NCBI GenBank assembly: GCA_030653545.1
Contig: JAURZE010000026.1
Location: 248,001 to 312,000 of the forward strand
Length of the DNA stretch: 64,000 bases
Direction: 5' to 3'
Origin: Nitrospira sp.
Lineage (GTDB): Bacteria > Nitrospirota > Nitrospiria > Nitrospirales > Nitrospiraceae
The notes under the pieces are model-generated. The model did not search any database and was not told the origin of the DNA. It saw only the letters and a program-made list of their open reading frames with translations. Each line of letters begins with the position of its first letter. Within the stretch, counting starts at the first letter, position 1. The translations under genes and the position numbers were made by a program. Positions 1 through 7,743 of the stretch are shown piece by piece.

Positions 1-990
1 TTCGACCTCGTGGGATTTCTGCTGCTTCTGACCCTGCTGCTGGGCCTGCAGACGTTTCTCAACATGGGTAATGATTTCGACTGGCTGGACTCGCCCCTTC
101 TCCAAGCGATCGGCGTCGTCCTGTTGATCGCCCTCCCCTGTTTCGTGATCTGGGAACTCGGCGAGCGGCACCCCACGCTGGATCTCCGGCTGTTTCAGCA
201 CCGTAATTTCCTCATCGGCGTCACGTGCCTGACCATCGGATTCTTTTCCATCCAAGGCCTGCTCTCGCTCCTGGTCGTGCAGATCCAGTTAATTCTTGGC
301 TATTCGTCGAAATTGGCCGGCCTCGCGCTGCTCCCGCTGGTTCTCCTGGGCGCCCCTGCGATCGCCGTCATGCACCTGCTCTGCAAATACATCGATGCGC
401 GCTGGCTGATCTGTCTCAACAGTCTCGGATTTGCCGCCACCTTTTACTGGATCGGCTTGTTCGATGACCCCCATTCGTATGACGAGCTGTTCTGGCCGAT
501 GGTCGTGGAAGGCATTTTCCTCGGCTCGTTCTTCACGCCGCTGACGGTGCTGATCCTGCACGGTCTGTCAGGTCCTCTGGTGATGCGCGCGGCCGAGGTC
601 GCCAATCTCTTGCGGGTTGCCGCCGGCGCGTTCGGCATCACGTTCCAAGGCATCGTCCTCTTTCGGCGCGCGCACTTTCATCAACTCAATCTGGCCGACC
701 ACTTCGGCGGGCGGCTGTCCATCTCGTACGATCCGCTGGGGCAGTTGACGACCAAACTCATGGAGGCGGGACTCGCGCCGTCGCAAGTGAACGCCAAACT
801 CGGCGCGTTGATCAAACAAGAGGCGGCGATCCTGAGCCTGAACGATGCCTTTCTGGTGGCCAGCGGTCTGTTCCTCGGCATCGGGGCGCTGGTCTGGCTC
901 GCGCATCCGACTCTCGTGCCACTCTCGCCGACTCCGGCGGAAGAGTTGCGGGAACTCCGCGCGGAAGCATTGATCGAGGAGGTGCCATGA
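1..990 (+). CDS. EmrB/QacA-type MFS drug:H+ antiporter, C-terminal part
   Basis: The reading frame is open from the first base, so this is the C-terminal ~330 residues of a longer protein. It has a series of long hydrophobic segments typical of the second half of a 14-helix DHA2-family major facilitator. The charged tail ends in a Glu-rich stretch. The stop overlaps the next start as ATGA (987-990), and the following genes encode a TolC-like outer-membrane factor and an EmrA-like adaptor, so this should be the inner-membrane pump of a tripartite efflux system. Substrate cannot be read from the sequence. The N-terminal half, which carries family motifs A and C, lies outside the window. Confidence 0.87.
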   Translation, partial: FDLVGFLLLLTLLLGLQTFLNMGNDFDWLDSPLLQAIGVVLLIALPCFVIWELGERHPTLDLRLFQHRNFLIGVTCLTIGFFSIQGLLSLLVVQIQLILGYSSKLAGLALLPLVLLGAPAIAVMHLLCKYIDARWLICLNSLGFAATFYWIGLFDDPHSYDELFWPMVVEGIFLGSFFTPLTVLILHGLSGPLVMRAAEVANLLRVAAGAFGITFQGIVLFRRAHFHQLNLADHFGGRLSISYDPLGQLTTKLMEAGLAPSQVNAKLGALIKQEAAILSLNDAFLVASGLFLGIGALVWLAHPTLVPLSPTPAEELRELRAEALIEEVP

Positions 991-2501
991 CATCCCGTTG
1001 CATCAGGGCACTGCAACTGCGGATCAACCTCGGCATCGCCTGCGCGCTGCTCTTCGGCAGTTGCGCCTGGATTCCGCCGGGGAATCCTCCCGCCGAGTTG
1101 CTCGAACCACCGGAAATGCAAGAGACCCTCGCTGAAGTCGCTAGCCGGCTTCAACAATGGCCGGAGGAACACTGGTGGACGCAATTCAGCAGTCCGGAAT
1201 TGAACGCACTCATCGAAACGGCCCTTAAAGACAATCCCGGCCTCAAGCGCGCATCGGCGCGGTTGCGTGAAGCCGAAGCGCTGGTGAAAGTGGAAGGCGC
1301 GCGGCTGCTGCCGTTTCTGGAAGCCGATGCCTCGCTGACCCACGAACGCATTTCGCAACACGGCGTGTTTGCGGTTCTGAATCCGAAAGTGGCGGGAGAC
1401 AGGATTCTGCTGGGGATCGTCAATCCACTGAGCTTCCGGTACGAGTTCGATTTCTGGGGGAAAAACCGAGCCACGGTCGAAGCGGCGCTGGGACAAGCGG
1501 CCGCGGAAGAAGCTGAAAAGGCCGAAGTGCGCCTGCGGCTGACCGCCGCCATTGCGCGGTCCTATTTCAAAGGGCAAGCACTTCAGCAGCAGCTCGGCAT
1601 CGTGAAGACCTTGGTCGCCATCCGCCAGAACCTGCGTACACTCGCTGAGATCCGGTTCCGTCTCGGCCTGGATAACGAACATCCCGTGAAAATCGCCGTC
1701 GCCGATTATGAAGCGGCGGTTAAACGCCAGACAGGCATCCGCGATCAACTGGATGTTCAGCGCCATGTTCTTGCGCGGCTGGCCGGCCAAGGCCCCGATT
1801 ATGCGCTCCACCTGTTTACAAAACCGGTCGCCGTCATGCCCGAACAGATTGCAGCGCCCGATCATCTCTCCATCGGGTTGCTGATCCATCGCCCCGATTT
1901 GGCCGCAGCTCTCTACCGGGCCGACGCCGCCGCGCGGTTGGTCAAAGTCGCCAAGACGCAATTTTACCCCACGATCGATCTCACGGCCTTCGTCGGATTC
2001 AACGCGCTCACGCTGATGAAACACGCCGATAAATTATCCAATCTGCTGTTCAGCGGCCAGAGCAACGCCTATGGCTTCGCGCCGGGGCTGCGCATGCCCT
2101 GGTTCGAGGGCGGCCGCCTGCGGGGAGAGCTGGCCGCGCAACGGGCGGAATACGACTCGGCCGTGGAACTCTACAATGAGACGCTGCTCGATGCGATGCG
2201 CGACGTGGCCGACAGCCTCAGTGCCTGGCAGGCGACGCGCGAGATGATCGAGTCGCACAAGCGCCTGATGGCCTCCCTCGGCGAAGACGTGCAATTGGCG
2301 AAGGTGCGGCTCATCACAGGCCTGGATGACGATCGCGAGGTCTTACGGCATCGCCAGCCGGTGCTGGAACAGGAATATGCGCTGAGAGCGCTGGAAAGCG
2401 ACCAACTGGTCGCGGCCGTGGATCTCATAGAAGCGCTGGGCGGCGGCTATAAGAATCAGGATATCGAAAAGAGACCACAACACAACCCGAGTACACAATG
2501 A
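987..2501 (+). CDS. TolC/NodT-type outer-membrane efflux lipoprotein
   Basis: This 504-residue protein starts with a signal sequence ending in a lipobox (LFGSC, Cys26), as in NodT/OprM-type outer-membrane factors. Two long alpha-helical repeats rich in Ala, Glu and Arg cover roughly residues 85-260 and 300-470, matching the duplicated OEP domain that builds the periplasmic tunnel. It overlaps the pump gene by 4 nt and the adaptor gene by 4 nt (2498-2501), so the three are probably translationally coupled. Role: the outer-membrane channel through which the pump and adaptor expel substrates. Family assignment is firm; the substrate is unknown. Confidence 0.9.
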   Translation: MTSRCIRALQLRINLGIACALLFGSCAWIPPGNPPAELLEPPEMQETLAEVASRLQQWPEEHWWTQFSSPELNALIETALKDNPGLKRASARLREAEALVKVEGARLLPFLEADASLTHERISQHGVFAVLNPKVAGDRILLGIVNPLSFRYEFDFWGKNRATVEAALGQAAAEEAEKAEVRLRLTAAIARSYFKGQALQQQLGIVKTLVAIRQNLRTLAEIRFRLGLDNEHPVKIAVADYEAAVKRQTGIRDQLDVQRHVLARLAGQGPDYALHLFTKPVAVMPEQIAAPDHLSIGLLIHRPDLAAALYRADAAARLVKVAKTQFYPTIDLTAFVGFNALTLMKHADKLSNLLFSGQSNAYGFAPGLRMPWFEGGRLRGELAAQRAEYDSAVELYNETLLDAMRDVADSLSAWQATREMIESHKRLMASLGEDVQLAKVRLITGLDDDREVLRHRQPVLEQEYALRALESDQLVAAVDLIEALGGGYKNQDIEKRPQHNPSTQ

Positions 2502-4021
2502 CCACAACACCGCCCCCCTCCACGACGTCACCGGCACCGGGCTCTTCCCGGATCCACCCCAAGGCCATCCGCGCCCGCCGGAACCGGCGGCTGTTGATCG
2601 TGGCCGGACTCGTGCTGATCGCCACCGTCGGCTATCTCAACTACTGGTGGACGCACGACCGGTTCTGGGTCCGCACCGACAATGCGTATGTAACCGGCAA
2701 CCTCGTCCCGGTTGCCGCGCAAGCCTCCGGGATTGTCACGCAGGTGCTGGCCGAGGAAACGCAATTTGTGAATCGGGGCGACTTGATGATCCGCCTCGAC
2801 GAACATCAGGCCTACGCGGCGCTGGGGCGCGCGCGCGGGCATCTCGGAGAGGAAGTCCGGCGCATCGCGGCCCTCTTCATGACGAGAAAACAGCTGGCAG
2901 AACAATTGACCTCACGGTCTGCCCGCGTGAATCTGGCGCTCCACGACATGGCGCGCTATCGGGCGGCGGCGGCGAGCGGTGCCGTGTCCAAGCAAATCCT
3001 CCAAAATACGTCTGATAAACTTCTGTCGCTGGAAGCGGACGTACGGGAAACGCAGGCGGAACTCGATACGCTCGATGCGCAGGTGGGCGGCACGACGGTC
3101 ATGGCGCATCCGGCCGTCGAGTTGGCCAAACATCAGCTCATCGAAGCCTATCTGGAATATACCCGCCAACAGATCAAGGCACCAATCTCCGGCTATGTGG
3201 CAAAACGGAAGGCGCAGGTCGGCGATCGCGTGCATCCCGGCGCGCCGCTGATGACGATCGTGCCGCTGGATCATTTGTGGGTTGAGGCGAATCTGCGGGA
3301 AACCGAGCTGCAACATATCCGCCCGGGACAGACGGCGCTGGTCAACGTCGGTCTATACGGATCGCAATACACCTTTCACGGCACAGTCGAAGGACTCGTG
3401 CCCGGCAGCGGGAGCGCATTCGCCTTATTGCCGCCGGACAACGCCACGGGCAACTTCATCCATATCGTCGAACGGGTTCCGGTCCGCATCGCGCTGCCGG
3501 AACAGGAGATTCGTGAGCATCCGATCAGGCCGGGTCTGTCCACCGTCACGACGATCAATATCGGGGAAACCGGGCAGTCTGTGTGGTCGTCTTCAGCCTC
3601 GCCCTCGACGGCCGAGTATGCCACCGATGTCTATGCCGACGAACTTCCCACCGCAGAGGCCATGGCGAAAGAAGTGATGACCAATAATCTCGTGATCGCA
3701 CACCATGACAAATTGAACGACGTGTTGCTGGCGCGGGAGGACGGGAGCAAGCGACCGGCGGACCTGGAACAAGGCACTTGGCGAAAATCCTCCAAGGCCG
3801 TGCCCCCCGTTGATTCAGCCGTGAGGTCCGAACACGTCGATCATCTTTCCCGCTCATTTGTTCCGCGGCACAGTCCCGATCTGGGAGTCTCAGCCTCTCC
3901 ACTGACCCCCTCCATCGGTCCGGGTTCCGGCTTACTGGGACCGGAGGGAGGACGCAGCCCCTCCCGACTCCGCCTGGACATGGATCAGAACTACGGCAGG
4001 CAATCCTTCGATTCCAGATAA
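2498..4021 (+). CDS. EmrA/HlyD-type membrane fusion protein with a long C-terminal tail
   Basis: This 507-residue protein has one N-terminal membrane helix (about residues 30-50) and then the HlyD pattern: a lipoyl-like half around residues 60-95 (RTDNAYVTGNLVPVAAQASG), a coiled-coil hairpin to about 225, the second lipoyl half (IKAPISGYVAKRKAQVGDRV) and a beta-barrel domain. EmrA family members usually stop near residue 390. Here about 120 further residues, polar and rich in Pro, Ser and Asp, follow and show no domain I recognise. The gene is last in the efflux operon and should bridge the MFS pump and the TolC-like channel. The tail could be a genuine extension or unconserved sequence caused by loss of an earlier stop. 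Confidence 0.9.
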   Translation: MTTTPPPSTTSPAPGSSRIHPKAIRARRNRRLLIVAGLVLIATVGYLNYWWTHDRFWVRTDNAYVTGNLVPVAAQASGIVTQVLAEETQFVNRGDLMIRLDEHQAYAALGRARGHLGEEVRRIAALFMTRKQLAEQLTSRSARVNLALHDMARYRAAAASGAVSKQILQNTSDKLLSLEADVRETQAELDTLDAQVGGTTVMAHPAVELAKHQLIEAYLEYTRQQIKAPISGYVAKRKAQVGDRVHPGAPLMTIVPLDHLWVEANLRETELQHIRPGQTALVNVGLYGSQYTFHGTVEGLVPGSGSAFALLPPDNATGNFIHIVERVPVRIALPEQEIREHPIRPGLSTVTTINIGETGQSVWSSSASPSTAEYATDVYADELPTAEAMAKEVMTNNLVIAHHDKLNDVLLAREDGSKRPADLEQGTWRKSSKAVPPVDSAVRSEHVDHLSRSFVPRHSPDLGVSASPLTPSIGPGSGLLGPEGGRSPSRLRLDMDQNYGRQSFDSR

Positions 4022-4096
4022 CTGGTGCCGATCCCCCTGTCAGCACTCCCGATTTGCTGAGCAAACTTCAGCCTCGCCCCCCTCCCCGCACCAAGG

Positions 4097-4118
4097 CCGC
4101 ACAGTGCGACCTGTGCGG
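4097..4118. repeat. Perfect 8-bp inverted repeat downstream of the efflux operon
   Basis: CCGCACAG and CTGTGCGG are separated by six bases, 76 bp after the adaptor stop. No T-run follows, so it is not a standard intrinsic terminator. It could be a dyad operator or an RNA hairpin protecting the efflux mRNA. Confidence 0.4.
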
Positions 4119-4241
4119 ATTCGCTCGGATTGATCAAGCCCCACGTTAAATATGGCCGAAAATTCAGCCTAGAATAGCGGCATTGCCTTTGCTAGAACCC
4201 TAGATATAGGCGGTGACATCCACTCTCACGGGAGGTTGACG

Positions 4242-4343
4242 ATGAAAGATCTGGTGAAGTCATTCGGTGATAGAGAATTGGCGTGGGCCATGCTTGCGAT
4301 CGCCGGAATACTCGCTTGGAGTACATGGGGACTGATTCCGTAG
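4242..4343 (+). CDS. 33-residue single-span membrane microprotein
   Basis: An ATG at 4242 follows GGAGG at 4231-4235 with a good spacing. The frame encodes 33 residues: a charged N-terminus (MKDLVKSFGDRE), one hydrophobic helix (about residues 14-30, beginning LAWAMLAIAGIL) and a short GLIP end, then TAG. The strong ribosome-binding site, the charge bias before the helix and the lack of any competing gene suggest a real small protein. No family is recognised. It stands alone between the efflux operon and the 4733-6351 group. Conservation in relatives would be needed to prove it is expressed. Confidence 0.55.
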   Translation: MKDLVKSFGDRELAWAMLAIAGILAWSTWGLIP

Positions 4344-4732
4344 TCGTTTGACCGCTCCTCCCCCTCCCGACGTTTCGCAGCGGATGTTCCCGCTTCCAGA
4401 TTTCTCGCGCACCACGTCTCCTCATTACCTCACACTCCCGCACACCCTCCCGGCCTGTGGCCCAACCGAATAACCCGACGACCGCTCCGACACAGGCCGA
4501 AGGAACAGTTGCCAGGGCATGACCGGATACTACCCGCGACAACCATGGAATGAGCCATTTCGCTCGATGCGCACCGTGCGAATTGCCAGACAAAGAGAGC
4601 CTGACGCCTAATGCCTCACGGCTCTCCATGGAAATCGGCTGATTTGGCGCAATCCGTCGAACTCGCTCGCTGGACCCACTCTTGCAAATTCACGAACTGT
4701 CAGGGCCCGACGCACCCCACGGAGGAACCGCC
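4344..4732. other. Gene-free stretch
   Basis: No convincing coding frame, RNA gene or strong promoter is seen here. The long minus-strand frame across 4192-4629 has an irregular composition, lacks a ribosome-binding site and covers the microprotein on the opposite strand. The end of the stretch carries the GGAGG ribosome-binding site of the next gene. Confidence 0.5.
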
Positions 4733-4954
4733 ATGCGGCCGAGCGGCGCCGACCTTTTGTCTGCAACCATCGAATCCAGAATTCGCGACCTCGTCGTTCG
4801 GGAGCGGACACTCACCTTCACCGGTCTCGCGGCTGCTCTTTCCGACTGTCGATGGATCAGCCTCTTGCGAGCGCTGAACCACCTTGAGCAACAGCAGGTG
4901 ATCAGCCTCACCCCGCTCCCCTGGGATTACCAAATCTGCGTGAGGACTGAGTAG
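4733..4954 (+). CDS. Small winged-helix-like protein, unknown function
   Basis: The start at 4733 is chosen because GGAGG lies at 4721-4725; the frame is open further upstream, to an ATG at 4682, without a comparable site. The product is 73 residues. It reads as two or three helices and a short beta wing: IESRIRDLVVRERTLTFTGL, then a segment with SLLRALNHLEQQQVISLTPL. The pattern resembles a minimal winged helix as in small transcriptional regulators, but there is no motif that proves DNA binding. It sits 3 bp before the zinc-ribbon gene and is probably co-transcribed with it. Function is unknown; the fold is a guess from helix pattern. Confidence 0.55.
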   Translation: MRPSGADLLSATIESRIRDLVVRERTLTFTGLAAALSDCRWISLLRALNHLEQQQVISLTPLPWDYQICVRTE

Positions 4955-4957
4955 GCG

Positions 4958-5323
4958 ATGAAGATGTCCTGTCTCCGATGTGGCGGGTTACTCGTGAGGG
5001 AACGCCTGTTTGAGGTAAACGGCATGAGCTCCGCTGAACAGGTCGAATGTGATCGCTGTGTGAATTGCGGGTCACTCGAGGACATGATCATCCGTGCCAA
5101 TCGCCGGCCGTCCAGTCGGCCCCTGCTATCGCGGGAACCCCGTGGCCCACGTGACCGTTCCACGGCCCCCACCGGTGCCTCGATCGATCCACACCGCAAA
5201 GGAGGAGCCTATGACATCTCTCAACAGCAGGCACACGGCTATTCAATACACCTTGATAACCGGAGTAGCGCTCCTCTTCCTTGCCACTGCGTGGGAAGTG
5301 AAGGGAGCCATTCAGCGGAATGA
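4958..5323 (+). CDS. Zinc-ribbon-like protein with an unusual overlapping tail
   Basis: The first ~50 residues carry two CxxC pairs (CLRCGG near the start and CDRCVNCGS about 30 residues on), a typical treble-clef or zinc-ribbon arrangement, followed by an acidic segment and an NRR motif. After that the frame runs on for ~70 residues of low-complexity Pro/Arg/Ser sequence and overlaps the first 113 bases of the following gene in another frame. The likely reading is a functional ~55-residue zinc-ribbon protein whose original stop was lost, so the tail is probably not conserved. Role unknown; such small CxxC proteins often bind nucleic acid or protein partners. Confidence 0.55.
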   Translation: MKMSCLRCGGLLVRERLFEVNGMSSAEQVECDRCVNCGSLEDMIIRANRRPSSRPLLSREPRGPRDRSTAPTGASIDPHRKGGAYDISQQQAHGYSIHLDNRSSAPLPCHCVGSEGSHSAE

Positions 5324-5966
5324 GTTGAATCATGATTTCGACAGCCAGGCTGCCCGCACCATGCTGGAAGCCACCGTCGGCATCTCTGTAGACGGCCGCT
5401 CACATGAGTTGGGAACGGGTGGCGGCGTCATCTTTCTGCCATCGGGCACCATCATTACGAATGGCCAGGTCGTGGACGGAGCGACGGCTGTGGATGTCCG
5501 CCTCGCCGACGGTCGACACAGGCAAGGGCACGTGGTCCGGCGAGATCCGTTCACCGATCTCGCGGTCATTCAGCTGGTCGATACCGGGGTACGTTGGCCC
5601 CCTCTGAAAACCGGGAATTCTGACCGCGTACGGGTCGGAGACCAAGTCTTTCTCATCGCTGCCACCCAATCGGGCGGAGAGCTGCGCAGGGGCCGCATCA
5701 CCGATCTCTATCCGATGCAGCGCGAAGTGCGGCTCATTCAAACCAGCATCCCCATCCGATCCGATGAGGCCGGAAGCGCGCTGGTGAACGCGGACGGCCA
5801 CATCATCGGAATCGTCACGACCGCACTCCCCGGAGGCCGCAGCGTGGCCTCCGCCACAGCCGTCAACTCCGCCAAAGATCTCGTGTTATCAATGGTGGCC
5901 GGTCCTGCCCCTTCTCCTCTTCAAGAGGTACCCAATGAAACGCCTTCGCATTCTCCTGTGCGATGA
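5211..5966 (+). CDS. HtrA/DegP-like pseudoprotease, membrane anchored
   Basis: The start at 5211 follows AAAGGAGG at 5199-5206. The 251-residue protein has an N-terminal hydrophobic segment (about residues 14-27) and then a trypsin-like S1C domain. The segment normally reading TN-N-H-VV reads TNGQVVDG (Gln86 replaces the catalytic His). The Asp is kept (TDLAVIQL, Asp116). The GNSGG nucleophile motif reads DEAGSALVN, so Ala187 replaces the Ser. Two of three catalytic residues are gone, so it should not be a peptidase. No PDZ domain follows. It probably binds extended peptides in the periplasm or at the membrane. The response regulator gene overlaps its 3' end by 32 bp. Confidence 0.8.
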   Translation: MTSLNSRHTAIQYTLITGVALLFLATAWEVKGAIQRNELNHDFDSQAARTMLEATVGISVDGRSHELGTGGGVIFLPSGTIITNGQVVDGATAVDVRLADGRHRQGHVVRRDPFTDLAVIQLVDTGVRWPPLKTGNSDRVRVGDQVFLIAATQSGGELRRGRITDLYPMQREVRLIQTSIPIRSDEAGSALVNADGHIIGIVTTALPGGRSVASATAVNSAKDLVLSMVAGPAPSPLQEVPNETPSHSPVR

Positions 5967-6351
5967 TGAATCGCAGATGCTCTCGTTGCTTCAATCGGTC
6001 CTGGAGCCCGAATACTCTGTAGTCGGGACCGCGGAGGATGGACAGGTCCTCATCGCGGCCGCGCAAGCTCTACGACCTGATCTCGTGCTGACGGATATCG
6101 AGATGCCGCGGATGGATGGTATCGAAGCCGTGCGGGAACTCCGCAAAACACTGCCGGACTGTCGCGTGATCTTTCACACCTCCCACACCGAACCGGAAGT
6201 AATGGCGGCGGCATTCTCGGCCGGCGCGTCCGGATACCTGATCAAGGGATCCACGCAGTCTTTGGTCTTAGCCATTCGCACCGTTGTGCGACACGCGTGG
6301 AGTCGCGACGAGGAGCTTGCCATCGGACAAGCGGCGTTTCACATGAACTAG
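5935..6351 (+). CDS. Single-domain response regulator (CheY-like)
   Basis: This 138-residue protein is a receiver domain with no output domain: acidic pair Asp10-Asp11, phospho-acceptor Asp54 in VLTDIEMPRMDG, a conserved Thr/Ser region (IFHTSHTE) and the Lys of YLIKGS. A purine-rich AAGAGG lies just before the start, inside the end of the HtrA-like gene, so the two genes are coupled. No histidine kinase gene is in the window. It may act by protein contact, or as part of a phosphorelay whose other members lie elsewhere. The C-terminal ~25 residues are an added helix. Confidence 0.9.
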   Translation: MKRLRILLCDDESQMLSLLQSVLEPEYSVVGTAEDGQVLIAAAQALRPDLVLTDIEMPRMDGIEAVRELRKTLPDCRVIFHTSHTEPEVMAAAFSAGASGYLIKGSTQSLVLAIRTVVRHAWSRDEELAIGQAAFHMN

Positions 6352-6369
6352 AGACCGGCGAGGGCTCGG

Positions 6370-7611
6370 CTAGAAAAAACTCATCGAGGCGTAGGTGACG
6401 GTCGAGTTGTACTGATCGGTGATGCCGCGGTCGTAGCGAAGGACCTGGCCTGATTCGGCTTCGATGAGGCGCAAAAGAGCATAGATGGGCGCGAACCCGG
6501 AGATGCGGCGCTTATCGTTCTCGGTGATGATGTACTTGGTGAACTCTTCCGGCTTCCGCTCTTCCACCGGCTTCAACATTTCCAGATCGTGCTGCATCGA
6601 TCGATGGAACGAGAAGTCCGTCGGCGGCTCTTTATCCCCGTAGCGCATCCCGAGATGGGCCAGCTCCGCCGCCGCGACGACACAGTAGCTGCGGCCTGAC
6701 GTCTTGAGGATGTCGCGCAGCCCGGCCAGAAACACTTCGACCGATTGCTGGATCGGGGCTTCCGCCATGCTCAGCGCGGAAAATGAGCAGAGAATCGGCA
6801 CAATGGTAAAGGGCTTCTTGGCTCCTACGATCTGCTGGAGAAACGGCAATTGGAACTCAATCGCATGCTCGGCTTGGTGGCAGAGATCCTCTTCGAACGC
6901 CACGGGGAACCGTTCTTTGATCTTCGCCAGCAAGGGCTGATCGGCCTTCACCACACCGAGCGGCGTCTCAAAATCCTTGTCCGTGACGGCAAAGAGATTG
7001 TCGAGACCGGCGTAGGCCGTGCCGATGACGACATAGACATCCGGCTGCGTCGCCTCTTGCAGTTCCTTGTAGGCCCAGGCGTAGATCGAACCGGCCTGTT
7101 TCAGATCGTAGGTCGGCGCAACCAGCCCCTTGATGGGTTTGCCGGCATTCTCTGAGGGTTTAAAGTCCGGGCCTTCTTTCGACGTAAAAAATCCGTCGAT
7201 CTGCTTCTTCAATTTCAGGCCGTCCGCCTCGTAGGCGCGGCCGGCAAAGGACGCTGTGCGAAGCGGGCTCTCACGATACTGCGCGCGCTGCTCTCTGCGG
7301 GCTTCTTCTGCCCGTTCCCCTTCCAGAAACAGTTTCTGATCGAGGTCGGTTACCAACTGCTCAACCTTATCCGGCATCAGGAACTCACCGAACCGTTTCA
7401 GATAGAGGGCCCCCACTTGCTGGAGAGAATGCTCGCCGTCGAAATGCTGAATGATGAAGAAGTAGTTGAGCGGAAGCACCAGCCGTTCCTTGCTCAGGCC
7501 GGTCGGATCCCACAACACGATGTACTGCTCTTCTCCTTCCTTAATGGGGGAGAACTGGAGATTGCGCAGGGCTGGATAGTGCTTGGGGTCTTTGGCAGTC
7601 GTGGTAGTCAT
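6370..7611 (-). CDS. Memo-like (AmmeMemoRadiSam protein B family) protein with N-terminal extension
   Basis: The start at 7611 is preferred because AAGGAGCATT precedes it. The 413-residue product has ~120 N-terminal residues with no recognised domain, then a Memo-type domain. Family landmarks are the EHAIEFQLPFLQ segment, the IVPILCSF strand and the AAELAHLGMRYG segment. Where most Memo proteins have a PHAGY motif, this one reads APTYDLKQAG, so a metal-ligand His appears to be missing. No AMMECR1 or radical SAM partner is nearby. It is the last gene of the GlmL/DUF6754 locus but also has its own promoter-like sequence. Catalytic function is unknown. Confidence 0.75.
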   Translation of the reverse strand: MTTTTAKDPKHYPALRNLQFSPIKEGEEQYIVLWDPTGLSKERLVLPLNYFFIIQHFDGEHSLQQVGALYLKRFGEFLMPDKVEQLVTDLDQKLFLEGERAEEARREQRAQYRESPLRTASFAGRAYEADGLKLKKQIDGFFTSKEGPDFKPSENAGKPIKGLVAPTYDLKQAGSIYAWAYKELQEATQPDVYVVIGTAYAGLDNLFAVTDKDFETPLGVVKADQPLLAKIKERFPVAFEEDLCHQAEHAIEFQLPFLQQIVGAKKPFTIVPILCSFSALSMAEAPIQQSVEVFLAGLRDILKTSGRSYCVVAAAELAHLGMRYGDKEPPTDFSFHRSMQHDLEMLKPVEERKPEEFTKYIITENDKRRISGFAPIYALLRLIEAESGQVLRYDRGITDQYNSTVTYASMSFF

Positions 7612-7632
7612 AATGCTCCTTGGTCGAGCGCC

Positions 7633-7662
7633 ATTGTAAAGGAGGGAAAGAAGAAGCTGCAA
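7633..7662 (-). promoter_or_regulatory. Candidate sigma70 promoter of the Memo-like gene
   Basis: Minus-strand TTGCAG (7662-7657) and TACAAT (7638-7633) are separated by 18 bp, about 20 bp before the start codon at 7611. The -10 matches consensus at five of six positions. If real, it uncouples the Memo-like gene from the upstream operon. Confidence 0.45.
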
Positions 7663-7743
7663 CCGGTGGGGAAAGGCTCAGGTAAAATCGAGGTCGAGAG
7701 AACGCGGCCCCCCTCACCCTTCAGCCTTGGCCTCAAACCTCAG

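Noticed and set aside
681-2024. Minus-strand ORF of 447 codons
   Set aside because: It is antisense to the well-supported TolC-like and MFS genes, and has shadow-type composition.
4192-4629. Minus-strand ORF of 145 codons
   Set aside because: No ribosome-binding site, irregular composition, and it runs against the microprotein at 4242-4343. It is a chance frame in GC-rich DNA.
5094-5210. Upstream extension of the HtrA-like gene to 5094
   Set aside because: The extension is Pro/Arg-rich and would remove the signal-like N-terminus; AAAGGAGG before 5211 supports the later start.
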